In this document: in pieces, positions 30,368 through 43,400 of the stretch | Numbering within the stretch: the first letter of the stretch is position 1 | Layout: every line of letters starts with the position of its first letter | From: Membranipora membranacea | Taxonomy: Eukaryota > Bryozoa > Gymnolaemata > Cheilostomatida > Membraniporidae | Assembly: GCA_914767715.1 (NCBI GenBank) | Contig: OU612075.1 | Location: 17,050,001 to 17,114,000 of the forward strand | Length of the DNA: 64,000 nt | Direction: 5' to 3' | Made by a program: the position numbers and the translations under genes | Notes under the pieces: generated by a model | Seen by the model: the letters and a program-made list of their open reading frames with translations, nothing else | The model's database searches: none | Told to the model about the DNA's origin: nothing

Positions 30368-30808
30368 TTAACTACTCTGCAATGGTTTAAATAAGCCAGT
30401 GGCCACGTTCAGCTGTACTGTAGCAGGATTGAGAATGTGCTGGCAGCTGTAGGTGCCAAGAAAACCCTTTCCCTGCTTATACCTGTGCCCTGCTTCAATT
30501 CCCTCCCTAATGCTCTCAAAATACATGTCATCTGCAGAATTCGGTAAGTGATGTATCTTATTGTAGGTTATTATTGAGGATTCTTTCAAAGTTTGAATGC
30601 TCAAAGTTTTGTCCAGGTTGGTGATCACGAGTATCCAAAGACAACAGAATTTTACAGGTTGGTAGACATAAAACAATTTTAGTGTAACAAATAAAATGTG
30701 TGAACTATATTGCATTTGCATCAAGTTGAGGGAAAATACTAGCTGCGCTGTTATTGTGCCGGCTGCAAGCCCTTTCCGACGCATGGCTCGGACGGCGGAT
30801 GCGGTCAT
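30368..30808 (-). other. Unclassified open frame, 146 codons
   Basis: The longest open frame in the 7-kb gene-poor interval. It starts MTASAVRAMRRKG and ends LFKPLQSS. It has no membrane segment beyond one hydrophobic stretch and no motif I recognise. It has a Met start and a stop, but no flanking exon evidence. It may be a chance frame or a decayed repeat ORF. Confidence 0.2.
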
Positions 30809-33527
30809 TGGCTAATGTACTGATGCCTCAAGTGAAAATTGCCTCCAAGTGAAAATTACCGCTATGCATTCATATATTAAATTTTCATACATCAAATGCT
30901 AAAATAATTAACTGCAGTTTTTCTCTGCAGGTGGGCATTTTCAACAGCGAAAGGCAGGGCTGTCAAAGGTAGAGCCGAGGAAGGGAAGAGGACACCCAGT
31001 CGCAGTTGGATTTGATCGGTTAGGTAACAGGATTGTTACACAGACGATAGTGAAGTGTGAGATTAATTTTCTCAACGGAAGGTGATTTATGAAAACTATG
31101 CAAAACAGCATTTTCCACCAAGTTCATTAAACTACTGTTAGGTAAAAGTAAAAATTAAAAACCCACAACTGTTGCATTAAAACTAAAGGGTCACGTGCAA
31201 CTACAACTCATATTCATTGCTAGCCAAGTTACATGGTTTGATTTTTAAGTTAAAAAAAGGAATAATGGAAGTTTTTGATTTGATGTTTACCCCAGCATAT
31301 CAAACTATAGGTATATATGATACTTACAAAGCTGCGAGCTCCCTCGTGGTGGTTCTTTTCTCCAGTTAACTAACTCTCACAATCTGATATCGTCGGCTGC
31401 TTGTATATGACTGATTACTCGGTATTAGGTTTGTGGCAGCACTTTACATACAATATTGGCAGCACACCAGGCAGCAACTTTGCCTTGAAGATTAGCGCAG
31501 ATGTAAAGAATGTTTCCGCTAATCTTTTTAAGTTTGTCCTTAAGAATAATATCCCGGATCTTTGTTCAATCCCTCAGCAGAAGTATTATAGGTATTGCTC
31601 TTAACTCCATTTAGTTTGTGACTGTTGACATCGGCTTTAGAATTTACTGTGATAGACCCACAACTGGTCAATCTTATTTATGACCTAAGCGGGAGATATT
31701 TTAAGAATGATAATCCTTTGAGCTTGTGTTGTTGTCAGAGGTTTTTTATTTCAAAAGCAGCGACTTTCTCTTTAGGACTTGTTTTGATAGATTTAATCTA
31801 GAATATGTCATTATAACAATAATAATATCCACATATTTTCACAGAGTTTTATGGCTGGTTTCATATTCGATATCTCCTTTCTAATATATTAGTACCATTA
31901 TGATGATCAGCTATCACTTCAGAATTCTTCCTAGCACAGCTAAGTGAGGAGGGGGGTTGTCAAGGGAGTGGATAAATGGAAATGAATGTTTTGCAAACAC
32001 AGAATAACTGTATATATATATTTCATACACAGTGGCCAACTATTAAACACTCAGCACAATGACAGCTAAGCCTGACTACATACAACTACATGTCTGTTAC
32101 AAAGTTACCTTGTCTGTCTTGACTGTAGTAATCCACCCCTGCTGATCTGTAATTGGTGAGCTGCTGAAAGTAAAAAAATCAATAATAATTCATGTGTGCC
32201 TGGTATGCTATAAATCTAAATGATGACAGTCAGCTGAAGTACATCATCTATTTACTCCAGTAGGACAGAACTCTACCACCAAAGTGGACGAGAAATTAGT
32301 TAAATTATGTTTCTACACCTTGATGGAGTATATGGTGGATTATTAATTTTCTATGGCGCTAAATCTTGCTCTGGCTCATTAATTGTCAAGAGCTGTAAAA
32401 TGTTTAGCCAAATTTATGTTTAATCCTGCGTGGGGGATCATTAAAAAATGTGAAAGATATTAGGTACCTGGTAAAAATGAATGTTTCTATGATGAGTTTT
32501 TTTAATGGGGAATGTCTGTGGCAAATCAAAAAGTTATGGTATTTGAATTTGAATCTTCGTCATGAACTTTGTTGGTATAACTACATTTGATGAGAATGTT
32601 TTTTAAATCAGCCATCAAGAAAAAGCAAAACACAAAGTTCAATTAAAACAAAGAAAAAATTAATCAGAAAATGAGTAAATCTTATTTTTGGGGCCATAGC
32701 CTTCACCAGCAGCAGTGACAATGTTTTTATTATGATTAAATTTGAAGTATTACAGTAAAAGTGAAAAACCATAAAAAATGATCATCGATGAACCTCATGA
32801 ATTTAAATCATCACACCCACTCAAAATTTGAAGTAGATCTCTCATCAATAAATTCCTTTATTTATTGGGGTTCAAGTCTACCCTCAGAATGTACACTGCC
32901 AATATATATTTCCAGGTTAAATGGCAAGAGACAAAATGATGAAGGGTTTTCACCCTCCCCCCTCATATTTTTCTTCATTCTAATTTCGTAGTTTGACATC
33001 CAACTCATCAATTCTGTGTCTATGTCTATTAACTCATTGATTACCCAACCTGATTCGCTCTCCCGCCCTCATATTTTTCTTTAGTGAACCGACCTCTACA
33101 CCTCCAAAAAGAGACTCCAATAAAAACCTCTGGGCATGTCATCCAAATATTTTCGTTTATATCCTCATCCTAACATTGTAGTAGCTGAATGGGAGAGGGG
33201 CAGGGAGGGGGGGGGGGGGTTCGCAGAGTATTTACATTGTGACATCATCTTTGAAGCCGTCACATTGTTTTGACTGGTTACGTGACATTCTGAAGCGGCA
33301 ATATATTATGTAACATCAATGTAATACTTAAGCGCTAATTTTGCTCTAAGCAATTAATTTTCCTGGTCAACTTCTGCTAAAAATAATAATCCTGGTAATT
33401 AAACGCTCTTGTGTAATGTTGAGGCAAAACAAAACACTGTCTAGTGTCTAGCTCTAACTCAGCTTACTGCGGTAGACACTCGCTTTAAGCGTAATTATTG
33501 GACTATTGACCGTTCACCGGCTCTCAT

Positions 33528-33645
33528 TTAGATCAAGTTCGAGCCGGTTTGCCTGAAATTGGAATTGCTCCCCTCCACTGATTAGTCCTTGTGGGGGAGT
33601 AACTCCGAGTGCAGGCAAACTTGATCCCTGCTTGATCTAGCGCTG
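33528..33645. repeat. Full copy of the dispersed hairpin repeat
   Basis: The arms pair: TAGATCAAGTT...TTTGCCTG...GGAATTGCTCCCC against GGGGGAGTAACTCC...CAGGCAAACTTGATC...CTTGATCTAG, with a short centre CACTGATTAGTCC. This is the most complete copy in the window and defines the family as a palindrome of about 115 bp. Confidence 0.7.
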
Positions 33646-36518
33646 ACCCTGCACAATGCAGTTGTATTTCTGAGACATGAATTAATAGAACGACAGGCAA
33701 CTTTACAACAAAGAAGACACTTATCACTTCCCACCCTGTTGGCAGCAAAGTTTTTTTTACTAAGTGCCAGATGAAAATATAAATTTTTGTGATCTGTTTT
33801 TACAATTGCCTTCAGCATCAGTAAATTTCTAATCTACAAAAACAACTATAATATTATTGCTCAAAAAGTTTTTGTTAGCATATTGCCCTGAAAACCCTAA
33901 AAGAAAGATTCATAGATCATTATGTAGGTTTTCTGGTTGGCTTGTCTGGGTCATAGCTACTCCATCCTTATTATGACACAGGCAAAGGTGGCTCTTCAGA
34001 CTCAATGTAGAGTTTTGCGCTGTAGACCGCCAGCGCTTATGGGTACTGATAACAACCAACAGGCCACTTCTGCAAAATAATATCCGAGTCCACAATATCC
34101 TGTGCATTTACCATAGCCTTCAGATTGTACAATCTCAATTATTCATGAGCACATATTAATTGAGCTATAAAAATCTTACAATATGCCACAGTACAGGCTC
34201 CAAATGACTGTCTCGACAACTCATTGCTCCACAGAATTTTTTGTTAATTATATAAGAGTTGCCCCTCCTTCAAATATTCCAAAGAGGTTTTCCATACACA
34301 CATTTTGCGCCTGCGCGTATAGTATGATAGCTTGAATTAGGGCGGGGTCAAAGACTCCTCACCCTGCGAGGAGTTTGTGAATTCTGGCTAAAATAATGGC
34401 AGCCTCCATGAATTTTGTGTATTTGTTGCTATGTTCACTTCAAATAGAATTCATGAGTGCTTAATCAGTATGAGTGGTCTGATCAGGCTTGTAGACTGGT
34501 GGTGTTGCCTTTTTAGTGTCAAATACTTATTCCATAAGATCATTTGGGGGACCCACTTCGCAAATAACTCTCCAATATTTACTACAACAATGCATGCCCA
34601 CTTCACCAGGTCCAGAGAGAGTCCAAACAAACTAGTTAGTACTAGGGCTGGGCCTTTATAGGGACTGACTCCTTGGAACTAGATCATCATCATGGTTATA
34701 GACCAATGGTGGGAATATAACTTACAGTACTTTTTGGATTCTAGTTTGGTTTGTCTTATGGCTAGTAGCTAGTGGCCTGATCCGATGGAACTGTTTGCAT
34801 TGGCCTGAAGGAGTTTTCAAGCACTGTGACTTTATCTTGTTGACCTGGTTAGGGCCGTTAAGTTGTTAAGACCTATTACACAAAGTTGATTATTGGTGAT
34901 AAAACTTTTGTCTGTGGGTTGAGAGAAGCCAGGGAAAACATTAATTGAAGCGGTGCGGCAATGCGAATTCTCTCTATCAAGAGGGAGTGTTGCGAGGGGC
35001 GGAGCGGAGGCAGTTGTGAAATTACAAAAGTTCAGTTGTGAATCTCCTCATACCTGAGTTTCATGCTTGCAAACCACTGAGTTAGGATCACTTCAAACCA
35101 CAATGTCAATGATCAAATGTTCTCTGGCTTGCATGTGGCGTTAGCCTGCTGTCATGGCAAGGAACGATCCATAGTACCATCATTCCTCTGTAGGCCTAAT
35201 AGATGAATGCAATTTAAATATCATTAGGACACCAGTGTATATAATAGTTTGACATACCCCCAAATAACTGAGCTATAATTTTTAATGTAGGTGGGTATTG
35301 AATCTGAGGACTTGAGCCCTACAAGGCTGATGCCAGGCCTAGCGCATAGACACAACACAACAAGCATAAAGTTTTTTTGTTTTCAGTGGATCTCCTGGTT
35401 ATTGTTGTAATGGTATATTAATGGAAACACCAACAGTAATTACCATGGTGAATTTCTCCTGGGTTCGATGTTTTTTCCCAGAACTGAAAACAATTGTAAG
35501 GAGCCTGTACTAAAATGGCCAATATCTGGCCTGTCTGCATAGTATATTTCATCGCTTTTGTTCAAGTGACGTTTTCAGTTAAACTTTTCAACACTAGTTG
35601 GGTGTTCTTATTAGTTTATCGTCTCTAGCTCAACCTATAATGTTGTGATCATGAACCTAAGGTCCCTTGCCGGGGGGCCGTCGAGCAAGGGGCAAAAGTC
35701 TGGTTGGCTCAGACTAAGGTCCTAGCCATTACTTTCCAAGGGGTGGGGAAAACCCAATTTGTTTATTTTATCCCATCAAGTTTGTTTGAGTGCATAAACT
35801 ACCTCTGATTGTCTGGATATCACATGAATAGTTTTCAGCTATCAAAAGTGTGATTCTCAATCTCGTCATAAGGGATTCACTCTAGTTTCTCTCTACCCAT
35901 ATGTTGTGCTAAAATGTGTCCGGTGATTGGCCATCTGCCATATACCTTACAATTATTTTGACTGCCAACTTATTTTTGGGCTCAGCGCCTCGAATAGCAT
36001 CTCAAATGTTACTGCGCACATAGAGCCTCATCGCCTCACTAGTTTTTAACTCTTGTAGAAGGGCCATCTGCATATGACAGTTACCTATCCGGCAGTGCTA
36101 TCTGGTAATATATTTACCCTGTGGTATCAATTTCAATGCCCATTTGGCAACTAGCACCTGCCAAACAGGCATCTTGATTGGTTCTTATTGCAGCAGTCCT
36201 TAACGGCTAACTGCAATATAAATCTCTGTCCAGCTCTTGTGTTCTCTTACATTCAACTGCTACATATCAACCAACCGGTGATATGAGGCAACTCCGAATA
36301 CAGACAAAGCGACTCAACTGATACCTAATTTTACTATACTGAATGATAAACTAAATAAAAAAACTCAAGACGTCCCTAAGACTTGAGTATTGTGAGAGCT
36401 AATTTGAATAAATCATCATACATCGATAGCCTCAATGGTGTTTGAATTTAAAAGTATTGCTAATTATTATGCCAGGTTCTATTGTTGATTGTTTTTCTTC
36501 TTATCCAAGGTCATCACT

Positions 36519-39500
36519 ATGGAGGCTGATCAGAGGACGATCACTCAGAACATCAAGCATGTTGTATCCAAGCTTTCCGGATCTCAGCTCGAATCTCTAT
36601 GTCTACAATCTGTCCAGGTAAGACCACCTGTGCGTGGAGCTGACGAGATATCAGTGCACACGTGTTAGTGGTAAACAGTCATCTTAAGTTTAATGTTCCA
36701 AAACATGATATGATAATAATGGTTGTTCCTTGATCCTAATTCAAAAATAAAACGGTTATGATCTCTAGCAAGGTATTTTCTCTGTCAACTTGTGGCTCCC
36801 AGCTTCATTTCATAGTGAGCTGCGCTGTTTTGCTAATCGTTGCAACAATAAAAGCTCTCAGGATGGCTTGTACTATGGGCCTCAGTATGCTCGCGGACAT
36901 ACTTTATTAATTAAACGATAACTTTTCTGTATTTCAGAGCCATGTAGCTAATGGTAAGGCCTATGGATTAGACCTGGAAAAGGACATCACCGCAGCACTT
37001 AAAATAAGTGGTGAGTGAAACATTTGAGCTTACATTGCTGCTTTGTTAGCTCTTTGTTGAAAATGGACCTCAAATTCTAAGTAACCAACCTCGCATGTAG
37101 TCTAGGGGAAAAAATCTACTGTAACAGCAAGGAGTTAGAGACAAAGAGACGCAACAAAAATAGCCTCAGTCTCTTTCATAATACATTACAGTGTGCCACA
37201 GTATCTCCCCATCAGCAGCTGTCTCTAACTCATTGACCACAGCATATAAAAAGATGATCTGTTGACTGTTTCTTCTCCCACTATATAAGGTTGTGATACT
37301 CTACTAGAGAATGCTGTATATAAGGAGATGTGTAAGGTCAGAGGTCGTGACCCCGCTGTCACTGGTCAGTCTGAGGATGAGAGAAGAGAACCGCTGTCAT
37401 GTATACGTAAATCTCAGGTACTCTTTCCTATATTTATCTTTACTCCACAGAGCGGATGCGCCCGAACACTCCCCAATGTACTATGTTTGGTCCTTGTTCA
37501 AAAATTTTCTAAAAGTGGTAAGCATCAACTAGATTTTATTTACTTTGTTTTGGAGTTAATGCCATCTGTAGAAAAAATTTAGACAAACTGAGGTTTTTTA
37601 AACCCGGTTGAGGAATGGTAAATGTTAGCCAGCCATAAAGTGCAAGCCTTGGCAAAATGGCAAACTTTTCCTCCTCCGACGAGAACTCTATTCGTCTAGG
37701 GTATCATATCAGATATCGCTACGGTCGACGCTACCCTTTCTAACTTCTGCTTCTGATAGAAAAATCCTAATTGTGCGAGTCTTTGTTTTTCTGTGCTATA
37801 AAATTGTCTTCCCGTTTCTATATCGTGCAGTAAATTATTGGGCTTCAATGATTCAAATAAATTTATCTGACAGAACAGTTAATTTTACTTGATCCTGATG
37901 TATCTGATGGGATATGATTGAAAGATACAATCACAGTGTAAGGATATAAGTAAGGATACCCTTACTCTGCCATATCATATGTCTCTGCATTTCCAAAGAC
38001 CAAAGCATGTTATAGCCAAGCAGTTACTTATGATAAAGTTGTGTCAGATTTGCATGGAAGGCACACTTCTACCATCAATGATTCATGCCATGTAGAGCAT
38101 TGAATTTTTATTACCATGCAAATCTGACACAACTTTATCATGACTAACTGCTGCCTGACTATAACATGCATTGGTCTTTGGGCAGTCTTTAATCTCGCAA
38201 GACTTGGTGTAGCTGATGTTGATAAATGTTGTAAATTTGTTATAAATGTTACCAACTCACATTGATCTGTTAACTTCTAAGGATTAACATCGATATCTCA
38301 TTTCATCTGCGTTTAATCAGCATGTCAGTTTCAATTTCCGCAACACAATGTTCATCCGTACTTACTATTTATGTATGTACATAATTTATGTGCTATTGTT
38401 TTACATCAGGTATATGCATGTAGTCAATTCCTATAAATAACTGTTTTTTCCTCATTGCGCAGCTGACCGTATCAGTCCATGAATCCATGAATAGATTGAT
38501 TAACATCTATCTGCATTTTTGAGAGGAAGTGAATATTTATAATTACAAAAAATGGAGTAAACATTCATCGATATTGCCAGTTACATTTATGTATGACTGC
38601 GACATCACACTCTAAAAGGTGTGTTGCTGAGGCTGATTTTTTACCTTACGGAAGCGTTAAAAGTATAGCACTCCTAAGAAGTGCCTGTACTCACAGTCCG
38701 ACTCACACCACTACTGGACAACCTTTATATGCATGCCTGGCCAACATGCAACAGTGCTTATTTGTCATGTTTTACCGGAAGTTCGGTTTCAGTTTCCCAA
38801 TGCAATGTACATTTTTGTACTTATTTAGTATGTATGCCATGTACAATGTATGTACATGGCGTATGAACATCTTGTATGCACAGGTAGTCAATACCAACAA
38901 GTTATTTGAATTAGTTTTATGAGCAACTCTGGTTTTTTATTTTGTCTCATTATGCATTACCTGGATTCAGTCCTTAAATAAATTGATTCATTTTCATATC
39001 TGCGTCTTTTAGAAGCAGTAAAATACCTTATTATAAATAATGAGTAAGCATTCATGGTTTACCAGCTACAACTAAATGCGAGTTCAATATCCCTTCCTAA
39101 GAGGTGTTTTGCTTAGGCCGTCTAACTTACATACTCAAGGCATGGCTCGCCTAAGTGGTGGCTGTAATCTCACCACTGCTGGACAACCTGCAATGCATAC
39201 ATGGCCAACATGAAACAGTGTTTATATGGAACAGTACACTAAAATAAATGAACACCAATGGGAATTTTTAAAATACGCACAACTTGTCACCCAAAAGTAC
39301 GCATTAAATCATTGGAGAGCCGCCAAATCTAACAATATTTCAATATCTATTGTACAGCAAAATTGGGAGAAGAGGATAGCGAAGAGCCTGAATACAATGT
39401 GTACAGAGCTGAATATACCACTGGCTAAGTCTCGAGGTGATAAAGAAGCTCAGGACCTGGCAGGGCACTGGAACGAGATCGGTACCATGGAGCTCGGTAA

Positions 39501-40402
39501 GTTATATAGTACTCAGTATGTTACATGGAGCTTGGTAATTACCACAGAACTCGGTAAGTACCATGGAGCTCTGTAAGTAACATGAAATGCGGTAAATACC
39601 ATGCAGCTCGGTAAGAAACATGGAGCTCGATAAGAAATAAATTAAGTCTACACCTAGATCAAGTATGATCTAGTTTGCCTTCATATGGGAGTTTGAGCGG
39701 CCGGTGGCTCAATCTTACAACAACGATAATCATATCTGGTGAAGGATAAGGATGATACATCAGAAGAAGTTTGTGTATGAAATAAGTATGATTAGGAGTT
39801 ACTGAGGGTGTGAAAATTGAGGAAAATTATGGAGGGTGGGCGGGTACAACATATCAACGTTATGTACAAAACAAACAAATATAACATCTGTGAAAAATCT
39901 CTTGATAATGAAAACATTTATATTTTCTTTAGATGTTTCCAACATCAGGCCAGTGTACGGACCTAAAGACTTTCTCGAGGTTCTGATAAACATAGCGATG
40001 CCTTCTAGAAACGAGGAGCTACTAAATCAGGGCTGGGGACTTCTAACTGTGCCCATACATGTTAGATCTCTAAATGAACTGGTGAGTGTGAGGAGAAGTC
40101 TGTCACCGGATTCACCAGCGGGATCCGCTGTCGACAAAGTCTGATTAGGAAAATTTTCCAATTAGGGAAGGATTGAGATGATAAGCTAGGTTCCATGGAG
40201 CAATAGCTGGGCGTCAGTAATAGGGCGATATTTCTTATACAAAATTGTTCTCATGAGTCCGAAATCGCTTTAGACGACCTGTCTTTGACAGCGACTTTTC
40301 GCTACAACACTGTTATTGTTGCTGTTGTTGTTGTTGCTGCTGCTGTACACTTGTTATGTAGTGGTAGTTTAATGTGTATAAATAATCAGCTGATCGATTG
40401 AT

Positions 40403-40471
<69 letters not shown>

Positions 40472-43400
40472 TGTATTCTATCACTAACTGTAAAAGTTGC
40501 GAGAAAAAGGTTGCTGGTACACATACTGTGCTAAAAAATAATGAAGTTGCCTTGCATGCAAAAATAGTATTATTAAAAAGTAGTTAAAAAATTGTATTAT
40601 TAATATAAATGCACATGTGTCTCAAGTCTCATGTGTCTCAGTGGTTGACTTTCTCTCTACCATTGAAATTCAGTTTTATCAGAAGACTACTTTGTATATT
40701 CATAGAGAGTTCAGTATAACGAGATGGCGATAAATCAAAGTCAGAATGGTGTGGATGATGAGATCGAAGTGCCACAGGAGCTGTTTGCTAATGAAAGGTT
40801 TAAACTTGGTAAAAAAGGTAGGATAACTCTTGTTATAATCATATGTAGGGGAGATAATGAAGGTATGTCATACTGGTAGCTTACCCATAATTCAATGCAT
40901 TGGTAATATCATAGATTTATTATATACTCTATTATAATAACTCTATGAGTAATATACAATGTCATATACAAGGTCACTGGAGCCGCTTGCTGCTCATGAC
41001 TCAAATAGCTCGGAGCATCGTATAGAAGAAATACAACAAGAATTATCCTCAGAAGTAATGCAGATATATGCCCATCAGGACATTCAGAAACACAAAGTAC
41101 ATGAGTGCCTGCCTTGGTTGGGCAATGACAGTTTTCTGAGATGTATGCTCATGCTGTTTATAACTTGAGGTTACATCTATTTCTCTTTCCTCATTATAAT
41201 ATATTATACAGAAGTACTTTGCACCCATTTTTCACAACACATGTCTGATTGTGGTTTGAACAAATAGATCAAATATACTGTTATAAAACAGCGTCTCTTC
41301 TGTTCTTAGTTTTATCAGCTAACTCTAGTGTGCTGGCCCAGGAGTACTGTAAGAGAGGATTACCCTCAGGACTAAGAGCTCCCATGTGGCAGATTATACT
41401 GGCAGTCACTACAACTAATGTGGTGAGTACTAAATCTATGTATCCGGCATCCCACAATATCACAATCCGTGGCATATGAACTTTTGAAATCTTTTGTTTT
41501 GTGTGTAGTATGATAACTCAATAATTGGCTATGAATATACTAGATTAAATGACATGGATGAAGTTGTAGCTTCTATAAAAAAAAGGGTTAAAATCGCAAG
41601 TCTGCCTCTGTCTGCAGACTGAGAAATAACAGTGGTTGCCTTATTCTGTGCCAAGTTGCTCTCAGTTTGCAGGCAAGCACAGTGAGCACACCTGTAGTCG
41701 GTACACTGCAGTAGGATTCGAACTCAAGACCTCCAACGCTGGCGCATTAGAGGGCAGGCGCTATAACCATACTGAGCTACCTTCTACTTTGATGTTGTTA
41801 AAATTTCAACCTGTTCATCTATCTCACAAAACTGTTGGACTTGGGAATTAATTTTCTTTGAAATATCTACTCTTGGATGTTAATAATCATCCTCTTGGAC
41901 CAGAAACTAGCTAATAATAAGTTTATGATGTTAAAATATATTTATTTATTTAGGATCGACTGTATTACGACCAGCTGAAGCAAGCTGTACTGAAGTATGA
42001 TCTGCTCATAGACTTACTATATTATAAGGTAAGTATTATTTGGTACAAATCACACACTGCAGTGGCTGATGGTTTTTGTAAGGAGGACAATAGTCAATGT
42101 TATCTTCACCATCACAATCAGCTGTGGCATGGTATAAAACCTGACCGTACCAATTTGTAGGGCTTGATTTGCTTCGGATTGAGTCTGGCTTCGAATCAAT
42201 GCAGACATATTCCATTCTATAATTCGTTGAAGAGGTGGATGCAGCGGACATAAGATAACCAACATACTCGACATCCCAGCCATCAGGACAGCGTGACTTT
42301 GCTGGTATTATCATCTTAGATGGGCGTTGGGTTGCCTCACAGGTCACACATGGCAGGTGTTGGCTATGCGGTAGAGCTTGACTACCTTGGTTTGTCTCAA
42401 TGACACTAACACTCACTGGCCTTAACTGATTGGAAATAGCATTGATTCCAGCTAGAGGGGGTGCAAGGTCAGGATCTGCTGGTAGACATTGGAAGTTGCT
42501 TCCCCCTCCCACTGAGTTGACATCAGGTCCTGTCATCTGTCCTCTGTAGATCATCTTTGACTTCTCAGGGCAAGTCTTCCTTCCCCATCTTGTGAAAATC
42601 GCTCCTCCGAATACTGGTAAACTTGCTGACAGGCGCTTTTGCTCTATCAAATAAAAGAAGATAAGAACTCTGTAAGCTACCTTCTGTGCAATCACGGTTA
42701 GATCAAACATAATAAGTGATGAGTTTTTGGTCCTTTGATAAATTGAAATAACTTTCCAAAGGTGAAATGCTTTAATGGTTGGCTAGAATCGTTACCCGTA
42801 CCGTGATTAACCACTTCAGCGACTGTTTTGTTGATGAGCTTTTCTACAGCAGGAAGTGAGAAGGCATCTCTCCCATCTCGCCCGTCCTTCCCCTGAAAGT
42901 AGAGAGATATGATACAGTGAACCTTACTGTGAAATCATCCATCTCTAATCATTTTCATAAATTGACCTTGCTTTGGGATTATATATACAGGCTTTTCTGT
43001 TCTGACTCCATTCATCCAACCCATAGTTGAATGCAGTATTCCCGAACAGTCAAATGCTTTGTGGAAGCAGTCTCCAACTGCTCCTCATTAAGTTAAAAGA
43101 AAAATGAATATGTTCGCATCTACTGTCTACTTTTACGAGAAAACATTTTCCCTTCATCAGTTTAACTGAGGGGGAGTATGCGAGTTAAGAAGCAATGAAG
43201 TATGAGGATCCAGGTATGAAAATCCCACAAGTTTATACCTCAGAAGAAGTTGATGTCAAGTTTGATTGAGTTTCTCGCATTTCAGGTCACTCCCATCCTA
43301 CTGGATGGCTAACTTTGAATGAAAGCAAACTTGATCTGGCTATTTGTACTACAGATTCAAACCAGTTACACATTTGATACTTGACATGCTAGTAACTCAC

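Larger units (their letters stand above)
29257..36518. other. Gene-poor divergent intergenic region between the GPCR and TBC1D19
   Basis: No exon with recognisable family similarity was found. It holds poly-C near 30060, poly-G near 33207, one full dispersed hairpin repeat (33528-33645) and an unclassified minus-strand frame at 30368-30808. A 5' untranslated exon of TBC1D19 may lie here, because the first coding exon is preceded by an acceptor (TTATCCAAG) only 9 bases before the ATG. Confidence 0.5.

Noticed and set aside
40391-40471. Regular spacing considered as a CRISPR-like array
   Set aside because: It is a simple GATT microsatellite with no spacers; none of the tandem repeats in the window has unique spacers.
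42050-42283. 77-codon minus-strand frames recurring in each collagen copy (also at 45089 and 48037)
   Set aside because: Shadow frames of collagen exon 4; they recur only because the exon is duplicated.
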